A stretch of 64,000 nt of DNA from assembly GCF_003260205.1 (NCBI RefSeq), contig NZ_QERF01000009.1:124001-188000 (forward strand), given 5' to 3'. The notes under the pieces are model-generated. The model did no database searches. It was not told where the DNA came from and was given only the letters and a program-made list of their open reading frames with translations. This DNA comes from Winogradskyella tangerina (lineage in GTDB: Bacteria > Bacteroidota > Bacteroidia > Flavobacteriales > Flavobacteriaceae). Every line of letters starts with the position of its first letter. Position 1 is the first letter of the stretch. The position numbers and the translations under genes were made by a program. Positions 1 through 7,156 of this stretch are shown one piece after another.

Positions 1-486
1 ATGATAGAGTATAAAACGGCAGTGTTAATTGGTTCTGCAATGAAAATGGGTGCCATTGTTGCTAAAGCATCTGAAGCCGATCAGAATGAAATTTATGATT
101 TTGGTCGTTACCTCGGAATTGCCTTCCAATTACAAGATGATTATCTCGATGCCTTTGGGAATCCTGAAACCTTCGGCAAGCAGGTTGGTGGTGATATCCT
201 AGAGAACAAAAAAACCTATTTATATCTCAAAACGATGGAATTAGGCTCAGAAGATCAAACCTCTGACTTATTGAATTTAATGGCGAATAATTCTATTTCG
301 GGTGACGATAAAATTGAAAAGGTGAAAAGCTTATTTAATTATTCAGGCGCTTCTCAGGCCACACAAAATGCTGTCGAAGACTACACGAATAGAGCATTCA
401 GCGTTCTCGAAAATTTAAATATTTCCGACGAAAACAAACAGCAATTACGTGCTTTTGGAGCCTATTTAATGAATAGACGCGTTTAA
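1..486 (+). CDS. Polyprenyl (farnesyl/geranylgeranyl-type) diphosphate synthase, 3' part
   Basis: C-terminal 161 residues of a trans-isoprenyl diphosphate synthase, which extends an allylic diphosphate with isopentenyl diphosphate in the cytoplasm for quinone or carotenoid precursors. The second aspartate-rich motif QDDYLD is visible at residues 45-50 of this fragment, followed by a conserved GGDILENKKTYL-type segment typical of the family. The first DDxxD motif and the true start lie off the left edge: family members are about 320 residues, so the ATG at base 1 is internal. The stop overlaps the start of the next gene (TAATG), so the two are probably translated together. Chain-length specificity cannot be read from this half. 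Confidence 0.9.
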   Translation: MIEYKTAVLIGSAMKMGAIVAKASEADQNEIYDFGRYLGIAFQLQDDYLDAFGNPETFGKQVGGDILENKKTYLYLKTMELGSEDQTSDLLNLMANNSISGDDKIEKVKSLFNYSGASQATQNAVEDYTNRAFSVLENLNISDENKQQLRAFGAYLMNRRV

Positions 487-836
487 TGTCTCTGCCCGAA
501 AATTTTGAAGTACTAATTTCTGAGGCTGAAGCTTCAAATCTCTATGGAAATTTAATTATTCAATTGAATAAAGATTTGCTATATGCTAATATTGACCTCG
601 AGTTTGACAAAGAGACCTTGCCTTCAAGTTTGAAACTTGTTTTACATGAAACCGTCTATTATCTCCTTCAGAATAAATTTACCGATTACTTGAATCTTTT
701 ATATCAGGTCGATATTTCCGAATCAAAAGTTAGAAATTTAAGCGGAGAAGATTTGGTAAAACTTTCCGAAGAGGTCACATTTTTAATACTTCAGCGCGAA
801 TGGCAAAAGGTTTGGTATAAAGCCAAATTTTCTTAA
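486..836 (+). CDS. Conserved small protein of unknown function, coupled to the isoprenyl synthase
   Basis: A 116-residue acidic, helical-looking soluble protein with no signal peptide or membrane segment. Its ATG shares one base with the upstream stop (TAATG), which fixes the start and implies translational coupling with the isoprenyl diphosphate synthase. I do not recognise a domain. The C-terminal third is rich in E and V/L and ends with a WQKVWYKAKF-type basic aromatic tail. Its 3' end overlaps the convergent barrel gene by 4 bp. A helper role for the synthase is possible from position alone but is pure inference. Confidence 0.75.
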   Translation: MSLPENFEVLISEAEASNLYGNLIIQLNKDLLYANIDLEFDKETLPSSLKLVLHETVYYLLQNKFTDYLNLLYQVDISESKVRNLSGEDLVKLSEEVTFLILQREWQKVWYKAKFS

Positions 837-1375
837 AACCAAAATCTTACAAAAGGCATCCAAGCCTCATTCTGAATGCTTGTATCTGCGTCGTATAAAA
901 TATCGTATCGTATGCCAAAAGTCATATTTCCACTGCGATAGCCAAGGCCTAAAAACAAAGCAGGATACCAATATTTGTCATCGAGATTAGTTACAAATTG
1001 CTCGTCAAAATTGCGATTGACATAGAGCTGTTCAAATTCAGTTGAAATTTGCACCTCAGGTATTGGATTAAACAATCCGATAAGGCTTCCACCGACGACA
1101 GTAGATTTAAAAACATCGCGTTGCGAACTATATAAAAAATTAAGTCCAACGCCAGTAGCAACATAAGGGCTTACATTATAAATTGCTGTGGGTGATACGG
1201 CACCACTAAAAAAACCATCACCAAAGTTCAAACCAATGCCACCACCAAATTGAACACTATTCCAGAAATTATTATTATCCAATGAATTTTGGGCGGAAAA
1301 AGGAAGGCTTAAGCTTACAAACAAAATGGCTATTAAGAGGGCTTTTTTTGAGGGTATTACTTTGAATTTTATCAT
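833..1375 (-). CDS. Putative outer-membrane beta-barrel protein
   Basis: A 180-residue secreted protein. The chosen ATG at 1375 gives a clean signal peptide (MIKFKVIPSKK, then a hydrophobic stretch ending LPFSAQ); the reading frame is open further upstream but that extension would overlap the sucA promoter and 5' end. The mature part has alternating hydrophobic strands rich in G, Y, F and N (GGGIGLNFGDG, VATGVGLNFLY, LFLGLGYRSG) and ends in a terminal aromatic residue (PFVRFWF), as in small 8-stranded outer-membrane barrels. No specific function can be given. It is divergent from sucA and overlaps the upstream small gene by 4 bp tail to tail. Confidence 0.75.
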   Translation of the reverse strand: MIKFKVIPSKKALLIAILFVSLSLPFSAQNSLDNNNFWNSVQFGGGIGLNFGDGFFSGAVSPTAIYNVSPYVATGVGLNFLYSSQRDVFKSTVVGGSLIGLFNPIPEVQISTEFEQLYVNRNFDEQFVTNLDDKYWYPALFLGLGYRSGNMTFGIRYDILYDADTSIQNEAWMPFVRFWF

Positions 1376-1443
1376 GATAAAAATGGGTTCTTTTCTATTT
1401 GTTATAAATATAATAAAACAGCCGTTATTATTGTTAAATGTTG

Positions 1444-1451
1444 TATTTTTG
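1444..1451 (+). promoter_or_regulatory. Candidate -7 element of the sucA promoter
   Basis: TATTTTTG fits the Bacteroidota -7 consensus TAnnTTTG and lies 38 bp before the chosen sucA start. I found no TTTG at the expected -33 distance, so this is a single-element match only. Confidence 0.4.
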
Positions 1452-1489
1452 AAGAAATTTTGTTGAAACGACAATGTCTCGTAAAAATA

Positions 1490-4258
1490 ATGGATAAATA
1501 TTCCTTTCTCAACGCAGCACATACGGCATATTTTGCTGATTTATACGACCAATACCTACAAAATCCTGATGCTATAGAACCGAGTTGGCGTGCCTTTTTT
1601 CAAGGGTACGATTTTGGTTCTGAAAGCTACGGAATGGACGGCGAAATTGTAGAGGGTGTTTCCACTCAAATCCCTGAACAACTTCAGAAAGAATTTCAGG
1701 TTGTAAAACTTATCGATGGGTATCGAAACCGAGGACACTTATTTACAAAAACCAATCCGGTTAGAGCCAGAAGACAATACGCTCCTACATTAGAGATCGA
1801 AAATTTTGGACTTACAAAAAATGATCTCAACACAGTTTTCTCGGCAGGAGAAATTATTGGTGTTGGTGCCAATACACTGCAAGTGATTATCGATCATCTA
1901 GAGCGCATTTATTGCGACTCTATTGGTGTTGAATATATGTATATCAGAGAACCTGAGGAAATCAAGTGGATTCAGGATCAGCTCAATGTGAATGACAACC
2001 ATCCACAGTTTACGGTTGATGAAAAAAAATACATTCTTAAAAAATTAAATGAAGCCGTGGCTTTCGAGTCATTTCTTCATACAAAATATGTTGGTCAGAA
2101 ACGCTTTTCACTAGAAGGTAACGAGTCCTTAATTCCGGCAGTAGACGCCATTATTGAACGTGCAGCAGATGAAGGTGTAAAAGAATTCGTAATGGGAATG
2201 GCACATCGTGGCCGTTTAAGTACCTTGACCAATATTTTTGGGAAATCAGCCAAAGATATCTTTAGTGAATTTGACGGAAAAGATTACGAAGAAAAAGTTT
2301 TTGATGGTGATGTAAAATACCACCTTGGTTGGACGAGTAATCGCGAGACTTACAACAATAAAAAGATTAACCTCAATATTGCTCCAAACCCGTCGCACTT
2401 AGAAACTGTTGGTGCGGTAGTACAAGGAATTGCGCGGGCTAAGCAAGACAAGGACGGCATTACAGATGCTTCACTAGTGTTGCCAATTGTGGTTCATGGT
2501 GATGCTGCCATTGCTGGCCAGGGTTTGGTATACGAAGTGGTGCAAATGGCTAAGTTAGATGGTTACAAGACTAACGGGACTATACATATTGTGGTAAACA
2601 ATCAGATTGGTTTTACCACCAATTATTTAGATGGTCGTTCAAGTACTTACTGTACCGATGTCGCTAAAGTTACCCTATCACCAGTACTTCATGTTAATGC
2701 CGATGATGCCGAAGCAGTGGTGCATGCGGCGCTTTTTGCCCTTAACTTTAGAATGAAGTTTAATCGCGATGTATTTATCGATTTATTGGGCTATAGAAAG
2801 TATGGTCATAATGAAGGCGATGAACCAAAATTTACACAACCATTATTATACAAAGCCATTGCGAAGCATAAAAACCCTAGAGACATTTATGCACAGCGCT
2901 TAATTGACGAAGGTACAATTGATGAAGGTTACGTAAAACACATTGAAGCGAAATACAAGGAGAAACTCGAAGAAAAATTAGAAGATTCACGCAAGGAAGA
3001 TAAAACGGAGATCACTCCGTTTATGCAAGAAGAATGGAAGGGGTTGAGACGTGTAACTGAGGTTGAAATGATGAAGCCTGTTGATACTACAGTTTCTAAA
3101 GATGTTTTAGAAAATGTAACTAAGGTGATTTCGAATTTACCAGATAACAAGAAATTCTTCCGTAAGATTCAAAGGCTCGTGGAGTCGCGTCAAGCTATGT
3201 TCGATGAAAATCGACTCGACTGGGCCATGGCCGAGCATTTGGCCTATGGATCATTACTGTTGGAAGGCTTTAATGTTAGACTATCGGGTCAGGATGTAGA
3301 ACGCGGTACCTTCTCACATCGCCATGCTGTAGTTAAGGTTGAAGATAGTGAAGAAGAGATCGTTTTATTAAATCGTATTGCAGATCAGCAAGGGCAGTTC
3401 AGTGTATATAATTCACTTCTGTCAGAATATGGTGTTGTAGGATTTGATTATGGTTATGCCATGGCAAGTCCAAATACACTAACCATTTGGGAAGCACAGT
3501 TTGGTGATTTCAGTAATGGTGCGCAAATTATGATAGATCAGTACATTTCTTCAGGTGAAGATAAATGGAAAATGTCTAACGGATTAGTAATGTTACTACC
3601 ACACGGTTACGAAGGTCAAGGTGCTGAGCATTCTTCGGGTCGTATGGAACGTTACCTCCAACTTTGTGCAAAGGATAACATGTTTGTTGCCGACTGTACT
3701 ACGCCAGCAAATATGTTTCATTTGTTGCGAAGACAAATGAAGGCTGAATACAGAAAACCTCTGATCGTATTTACCCCAAAAAGTCTTTTACGTCATCCAA
3801 AAGTAATCTCATCTGTTGATGAGTTTGCAAACGGAAGTTTCCAGATGCTCATAGATGATGCAACTGCGGATGCGAAAAAGGTGAAGACTTTAGTGTTTGT
3901 AACGGGTAAATTCTATTATGATCTTTTAGAAGAACAGGAAAAACTTGAAAGAGATGATGTTGCACTTGTAAGAGTAGAGCAGTTATTCCCATTACCTGCG
4001 GAAGCCATAAGAGCTATTTTGAGTAAATACAAAAATGCAGACGATATCGTTTGGGCTCAAGAAGAACCGCGAAATATGGGTGCTTACGGTCATATGCTTA
4101 TGCATCTCGAAGAAGCCAGACAGTGGCGTGCCGCGAGCAGACGACCTTATGGTGCGCCAGCAGCAGGAAGTTCTGTGCGTTCTAAAATAAGACATCAAGA
4201 AGTTATCGATTACGTATTTGATAAAAGCAAGAATAACCAACAACGTTATAAAAAATAA
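1490..4258 (+). CDS. sucA: 2-oxoglutarate dehydrogenase E1 component
   Basis: A 922-residue thiamine-diphosphate enzyme that decarboxylates 2-oxoglutarate and passes the succinyl group to the lipoyl arm of SucB in the TCA cycle. The N-terminus (MDKYSFLNAAHTAYFADLY) has the E1o-type E2-binding helix. GMAHRGRL near residue 239 holds a substrate-binding His, and the GDAAIAGQG segment at about 337 followed by NNQIGFTT is the thiamine-diphosphate/Mg site. The C-terminal transketolase domain (EAQFGDFSNGAQ, EGQGAEHSSGRMERYLQ) is intact. Length matches the family (about 920-930). The ATG at 1490 was preferred because the open frame upstream lacks homology-like sequence and overlaps the promoter. sucB follows after 32 bp, forming the usual sucAB operon; the E3 gene is not in the window. 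Confidence 0.97.
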   Translation: MDKYSFLNAAHTAYFADLYDQYLQNPDAIEPSWRAFFQGYDFGSESYGMDGEIVEGVSTQIPEQLQKEFQVVKLIDGYRNRGHLFTKTNPVRARRQYAPTLEIENFGLTKNDLNTVFSAGEIIGVGANTLQVIIDHLERIYCDSIGVEYMYIREPEEIKWIQDQLNVNDNHPQFTVDEKKYILKKLNEAVAFESFLHTKYVGQKRFSLEGNESLIPAVDAIIERAADEGVKEFVMGMAHRGRLSTLTNIFGKSAKDIFSEFDGKDYEEKVFDGDVKYHLGWTSNRETYNNKKINLNIAPNPSHLETVGAVVQGIARAKQDKDGITDASLVLPIVVHGDAAIAGQGLVYEVVQMAKLDGYKTNGTIHIVVNNQIGFTTNYLDGRSSTYCTDVAKVTLSPVLHVNADDAEAVVHAALFALNFRMKFNRDVFIDLLGYRKYGHNEGDEPKFTQPLLYKAIAKHKNPRDIYAQRLIDEGTIDEGYVKHIEAKYKEKLEEKLEDSRKEDKTEITPFMQEEWKGLRRVTEVEMMKPVDTTVSKDVLENVTKVISNLPDNKKFFRKIQRLVESRQAMFDENRLDWAMAEHLAYGSLLLEGFNVRLSGQDVERGTFSHRHAVVKVEDSEEEIVLLNRIADQQGQFSVYNSLLSEYGVVGFDYGYAMASPNTLTIWEAQFGDFSNGAQIMIDQYISSGEDKWKMSNGLVMLLPHGYEGQGAEHSSGRMERYLQLCAKDNMFVADCTTPANMFHLLRRQMKAEYRKPLIVFTPKSLLRHPKVISSVDEFANGSFQMLIDDATADAKKVKTLVFVTGKFYYDLLEEQEKLERDDVALVRVEQLFPLPAEAIRAILSKYKNADDIVWAQEEPRNMGAYGHMLMHLEEARQWRAASRRPYGAPAAGSSVRSKIRHQEVIDYVFDKSKNNQQRYKK

Positions 4259-4290
4259 ATCAACTCCATAAAAGTTAAATAAAATTAGGT

Positions 4291-5505
4291 ATGATTTTAG
4301 AAATGAAAGTGCCCTCGCCAGGCGAGTCTATTACAGAAGTAGAAATAGCAGAATGGTTAGTTTCAGATGGTGATTATGTTGAAAAAGATCAGGCTATCGC
4401 AGAGGTAGACAGTGACAAAGCAACTTTAGAGTTACCAGCTGAAGCAAGTGGTACAATTACCCTTAAAGCAGAAGAAGGTGATGCTGTAGCTGTAGGTGAA
4501 GTAGTGTGTTTAATTGACACCAGTGCTGAAGCTCCAGAAGGTAGTGAAGCCCCTGCAAAGGAAGAACCAAAAGAAGAGGCACCTAAAAAAGAAGAAGCAA
4601 AAGCTGAACCAGCATCAGCAAAAACATATGCAACAGGTACTCCTAGTCCGGCTGCAAAGAAAATTTTAGACGAAAAGGGCATTGATGCAAGTGCAGTTTC
4701 TGGTACGGGAAGAGATGGCAGAATAACTAAGGACGATGCTGTTAATGCTGTTCCTTCAATGGGAACACCAACTGGCGGAAACCGAGGAACTTCTCGAAGC
4801 AAGATGTCGATGCTTCGTCGTAAAGTTGCAGAGCGTTTAGTTGAAGCTAAAAATACAACCGCCATGTTAACCACATTTAATGAGGTTGATATGTCGCCAA
4901 TTTTTGATCTTCGAAAGCAATACAAAGAAGATTTTAAAGCCAAGCACGGTGTAAGTTTAGGATTTATGAGTTTCTTCACATTAGCTGTGGTGCGTGCTTT
5001 GAAACTTTTCCCAGCGGTAAATTCTATGATTGATGGTAAAGAGATGATTACCTATGATTTCGTAGATATTAGTATTGCGGTATCTGGTCCTAAGGGATTA
5101 ATGGTACCTGTGATTAGAAATGCAGAAAATCTAACGTTCAGAGGTGTTGAAGCTGAGGTGAAGCGATTAGCATTAAGAGCAAGAGATGGCCAGATCACTG
5201 TTGATGAAATGACGGGCGGTACATTTACCATCTCTAATGGTGGTGTATTTGGAAGTATGTTATCTACACCAATTATTAATCCACCACAAAGTGGAATTCT
5301 AGGGATGCACAATATTGTTGAACGACCAGTTGCAATAAATGGTAAGGTTGAAATTAGACCGGTAATGTTTGTGGCATTATCTTATGATCATAGAATTATT
5401 GATGGTAAAGAATCAGTTGGTTTCTTAGTAGCCGTGAAAGAGGCACTCGAAAACCCAATTGAGTTATTAATGGACAATAATCCTAAGAAGGCTTTAGAAA
5501 TGTAA
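4291..5505 (+). CDS. sucB: Dihydrolipoyllysine-residue succinyltransferase (E2 of 2-oxoglutarate dehydrogenase)
   Basis: A 404-residue E2 core protein. One lipoyl domain at residues 1-77 carries [10 protein letters not shown] with lipoylated Lys43. An Ala/Pro/Lys/Glu-rich linker is followed by a peripheral-subunit-binding domain (about 117-152, [14 protein letters not shown]) and the catalytic acyltransferase domain, with SYDHRIIDG (His367, Asp371) near the C-terminus. It transfers succinyl from lipoate to CoA. A single lipoyl domain and about 400 residues is normal for SucB. The gene follows sucA in the same operon and is closed by a strong hairpin terminator. Confidence 0.97.
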   Translation: MILEMKVPSPGESITEVEIAEWLVSDGDYVEKDQAIAEVDSDKATLELPAEASGTITLKAEEGDAVAVGEVVCLIDTSAEAPEGSEAPAKEEPKEEAPKKEEAKAEPASAKTYATGTPSPAAKKILDEKGIDASAVSGTGRDGRITKDDAVNAVPSMGTPTGGNRGTSRSKMSMLRRKVAERLVEAKNTTAMLTTFNEVDMSPIFDLRKQYKEDFKAKHGVSLGFMSFFTLAVVRALKLFPAVNSMIDGKEMITYDFVDISIAVSGPKGLMVPVIRNAENLTFRGVEAEVKRLALRARDGQITVDEMTGGTFTISNGGVFGSMLSTPIINPPQSGILGMHNIVERPVAINGKVEIRPVMFVALSYDHRIIDGKESVGFLVAVKEALENPIELLMDNNPKKALEM

Positions 5506-5525
5506 GGCTTCAAATACAGGAAATT

Positions 5526-5564
5526 AAAAAAGCGCAATCTGGAGAGGATTTGCGCTTTTTTTTT
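5526..5564 (+). terminator. Bidirectional rho-independent terminator after sucB
   Basis: Stem AGCGCAA / TTGCGCT flanked by A6 on the left and T9 on the right, so it can stop transcription from sucB (plus) and from the small membrane-peptide gene arriving on the minus strand. Confidence 0.85.
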
Positions 5565-5594
5565 ACTCTAAACTAACAGAGTTACTAACTAAAA

Positions 5595-5699
5595 TTAACT
5601 AAAAAAATTAACAGCCACGTTGGCTGAGATTACTACAATAGAACTTACGATCAATAGAACTATAAAAATTTTATCTCGTTTTGCTGTATTGTTTTCCAT
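5595..5699 (-). CDS. 34-aa single-span membrane peptide
   Basis: A short open frame beginning MENNTAKRDK, then a hydrophobic helix (IFIVLLIVSSIVVISANVAV, about residues 11-30), ending NFFS. The N-terminal Lys/Arg and hydrophobic core are what a real single-pass inner-membrane peptide would show. An in-frame ATG at 5708 would give 37 residues (MQT added). Transcriptionally it is well delimited: a terminator hairpin lies upstream at 5728-5759 and the bidirectional terminator at 5526-5564 follows its stop. I do not recognise a family. It could be a small stress or regulator-controlled peptide read through from the upstream unit; that is inference. Confidence 0.5.
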   Translation of the reverse strand: MENNTAKRDKIFIVLLIVSSIVVISANVAVNFFS

Positions 5700-5721
5700 C
5701 GTTTGCATAAATAATATGTTA

Positions 5722-5783
5722 TTATAAAAAGCTCTGAGTTGAGGTCGACTCAGAGCTTTAGAGAATCTAATCTGAGGCGTTGA
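5722..5783 (-). ncRNA. Candidate small RNA, unit 2 of a tandem pair
   Basis: On the minus strand, a duplicated promoter region (operator palindrome at 5827-5842, TACATAG at 5797-5791) is followed by about 60 nt without an open frame and then a 12-bp perfect hairpin (5728-5739 with 5748-5759, 8-nt loop) with a T-rich tail in the minus direction only. The start is estimated from promoter spacing. The body differs from unit 1, so the two RNAs would share control but not sequence. No Rfam family is assigned. Confidence 0.45.
5728..5759 (-). terminator. Rho-independent terminator of unit 2
   Basis: Perfect 12-bp stem AAAGCTCTGAGT / ACTCAGAGCTTT with an 8-nt loop. Read on the minus strand it is followed by TTTTTATAAT; on the plus strand there is no T tract, so the transcribed strand is minus. 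Confidence 0.75.
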
Positions 5784-5847
5784 TTAATAGCTATGTAAAA
5801 TTCCGAAATAAAGTGATGCCATACTATACGTAGAACTACGTATTTTT
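5780..5847. repeat. Direct repeat copy 2 (promoter/operator cassette)
   Basis: About 68 bp that align without gaps to 5934-6001, exactly 154 bp away, with about 58 identical positions by my own count. The most conserved block is the 16-bp palindrome and its flanks; the spacer between operator and -7 region is looser. Confidence 0.8.
5827..5842. promoter_or_regulatory. 7-2-7 palindromic operator, copy 2
   Basis: TACGTAG-AA-CTACGTA is a perfect 7-bp inverted repeat with a 2-bp spacer. NarL-family regulators are known to bind heptamer pairs in this 7-2-7 geometry starting with TAC. It lies 29 bp upstream of the presumed -7 element on the minus strand, an activator-like position. Confidence 0.6.
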
Positions 5848-5855
5848 TGAGGGTA

Positions 5856-5937
5856 TTAAAAATTAAGAGCCCCGAACTACGTTCGAGGCTCCAATAATCC
5901 CCTAAGAACTAATTAATAGCTCGTTATTAACCCTTAA
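5856..5937 (-). ncRNA. Candidate small RNA, unit 1 of a tandem pair
   Basis: Same cassette as unit 2: operator at 5981-5996, TACATTG at 5951-5945 (partial match to TAnnTTTG), about 80 nt of AT-rich sequence without an open frame, then a terminator hairpin at 5867-5891. The stem has one C/A mismatch on the plus strand but is fully paired on the minus strand through a G-U wobble, which supports minus-strand transcription. It begins directly after the response regulator gene. Start is inferred, not seen. Confidence 0.45.
5867..5891 (-). terminator. Rho-independent terminator of unit 1
   Basis: Stem 5867-5877 with 5881-5891 and a 3-nt loop; on the minus strand all 11 pairs form, including one G-U wobble, followed by TTAATTTTTAA. 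Confidence 0.65.
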
Positions 5938-6001
5938 TTAATAACAATGTAAATGTCATAAATAAAATAATGCCACACTATACGTAGAACTACGTATTTT
6001 T
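5934..6001. repeat. Direct repeat copy 1 (promoter/operator cassette)
   Basis: Ungapped partner of 5780-5847 at a 154-bp offset. Its right end runs into the stop codon of the response regulator gene (6000-6002). Confidence 0.8.
5981..5996. promoter_or_regulatory. 7-2-7 palindromic operator, copy 1
   Basis: Identical TACGTAG-AA-CTACGTA palindrome, 3 bp downstream of the response regulator stop codon. I noticed no other perfect copy in the window. Confidence 0.6.
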
Positions 6002-6623
6002 AGAGATATTTCAGATTTTCTTTGGCGAATAAATACAAACTAGCTGATTTTGAGTCTAATGCAAGTTTACGTCGAATGTTATTTTTATGTTTTTCGACGG
6101 TTCTAACGGAAATAAACAGCTCATTTGCAATTTCGGTAGCCGTTTTGTTGGTGGCAATCAACTTAAAAATTTTAGTTTCAGCCTGTGTTAAGGTATCTAA
6201 TCCTTCAGGTGCCTCATCAACTTCAATATAAGCTAATAACTCTGGACTGAAATACGGCTTATTTTTAACTACTGATGAAATGCAATTTTCAATTTCATCT
6301 AGAGCAAATTCTTTCAAAACATAACCATATATACCTAAGGTCTTGGCCTCGTTGTAGATCTTTTCGTCCTTTTCAAAAGTTATAAGAACAATTTTGGTGG
6401 GAATATCACTAGCCTTACAATTTTCAGCGATCTGCAAACCTGTATAAAAAGGCATTTTAATATCTAAAATTGCAATATCTGGTGAATGTGCTTTAATCAA
6501 AGCTAAGGCTTCTTTACCATTTTTGGCACTCGCCAGAACGTTATAATCGTTCTCTGATAAAAACTCTTGTAAGCCTTTGAGCACCAACGGGTGATCGTCG
6601 GCAATAATGATGGTTGGATTCAT
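6000..6623 (-). CDS. Orphan NarL/FixJ-type response regulator
   Basis: A 207-residue two-domain regulator. The receiver domain has acidic residues Asp9/Asp10, phosphoacceptor Asp54 (ILDIKMP), Thr82 and Lys104. The C-terminal LuxR-type helix-turn-helix spans about 143-190 (LTQAETKIFKLIA, then ISVRTVEKHKNNIRRKL). No histidine kinase is adjacent; the upstream neighbour is a retropepsin-like protease 33 bp away, probably in the same transcript. Immediately downstream lie two copies of a 7-2-7 palindrome of the kind such regulators bind, so they are its most obvious target candidates. The ATG at 6623 gives a standard-length protein. Confidence 0.92.
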   Translation of the reverse strand: MNPTIIIADDHPLVLKGLQEFLSENDYNVLASAKNGKEALALIKAHSPDIAILDIKMPFYTGLQIAENCKASDIPTKIVLITFEKDEKIYNEAKTLGIYGYVLKEFALDEIENCISSVVKNKPYFSPELLAYIEVDEAPEGLDTLTQAETKIFKLIATNKTATEIANELFISVRTVEKHKNNIRRKLALDSKSASLYLFAKENLKYL

Positions 6624-6656
6624 TAAGCTATTAATTCGTCGAGGGATTTAAAGATA

Positions 6657-7109
6657 CTAAGAAATTTCTGGTAATTTTAAATAAAGGTATTTTTTATCAT
6701 AATCGATAATGGCTTTACCTTTTTTAAGAATATCTGCACCAATAATCCCATCGACCGGATCTGCATTGTGATTAATGAGACCGTTATTAACATGTGATAA
6801 GTTGAATAATACTAAAGCAACACGTTTTTTCTTCCAGGAGCCTATTTTCAAATCATTCGAATTAGAAATCTGTGTTTCCATATTTGAGGTTCCGGCACCA
6901 ACGACTTTGATTTCAGAATCCTTTACCTTAAGATTAAATCGATTAATGGCTTCAAAACCTACACAACTACTAGATGCTCCGGTATCGAGAATGAACCGAC
7001 CTTTAACCCCATTTATTGAGGCCTTAATTTCAAAATGATTGGTATTGGTGAGTTTAAGTTTTACTTTGGAATAGCCTTTTTCTAACAAAAAATCTTTTAA
7101 CGTATCCAT
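6657..7109 (-). CDS. Retropepsin-like aspartic protease family protein
   Basis: A 150-residue protein with a single retropepsin-like fold. FILDTGASSSCV (Asp42-Thr-Gly-Ala) is the active-site signature, and the second half has GIIGADIL matching the psi-loop/flap region of the clan AA family. As with viral retropepsins, one DTG per chain means it would act as a homodimer. There is no signal peptide, so it should be cytosolic. It precedes the orphan response regulator by 33 bp on the same strand. A role in regulated proteolysis is plausible but unproven. It is divergent from tatD with a 47-bp spacer. Confidence 0.85.
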   Translation of the reverse strand: MDTLKDFLLEKGYSKVKLKLTNTNHFEIKASINGVKGRFILDTGASSSCVGFEAINRFNLKVKDSEIKVVGAGTSNMETQISNSNDLKIGSWKKKRVALVLFNLSHVNNGLINHNADPVDGIIGADILKKGKAIIDYDKKYLYLKLPEIS

Positions 7110-7144
7110 TTTAAATATTTGTGTAAATATAATATTCTAAGGAT

Positions 7145-7152
7145 TATTTTTG
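7145..7152 (+). promoter_or_regulatory. Candidate -7 element of tatD-ansA, implying a very short leader
   Basis: TATTTTTG fits TAnnTTTG and ends 4 bp before the tatD ATG, so the transcript may be leaderless or nearly so. A TTTG lies 23 bp upstream, wider than the usual 19. Confidence 0.4.
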
Positions 7153-7156
7153 CAAA

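Noticed and set aside
1460..1489. Upstream extension of sucA
   Set aside because: Ten extra residues (MLKRQCLVKI) overlap the promoter region and are not part of the E1o N-terminus, which begins MDKYSF.
833..1522. Longer 229-residue version of the barrel protein
   Set aside because: The first 49 residues lack a signal peptide and overlap sucA; the ATG at 1375 starts a clean one.
2930..2935. Further TACGTA sites as extra operators (also 8519-8524 and 61381-61386)
   Set aside because: These are isolated half-sites lacking the second heptamer and the 2-bp spacer; two lie inside coding regions.
4389..4979. 196-codon open frame antisense to sucB
   Set aside because: Lies entirely opposite the lipoyl/linker region of sucB, whose Ala/Lys/Glu-rich codons create an open antisense frame; composition is Ser/Ala-rich low complexity and no start signal is visible.
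5728..5891. CRISPR-like or attachment-site reading of the twin repeats
   Set aside because: Only two copies, spaced 154 bp, each followed by its own terminator; no cas genes or integrase.
5827..5996. Sigma-54 promoter reading of the TGGCAT block in the duplicated cassettes
   Set aside because: A -24-like TGGCA is present but there is no GC at the required -12 spacing.
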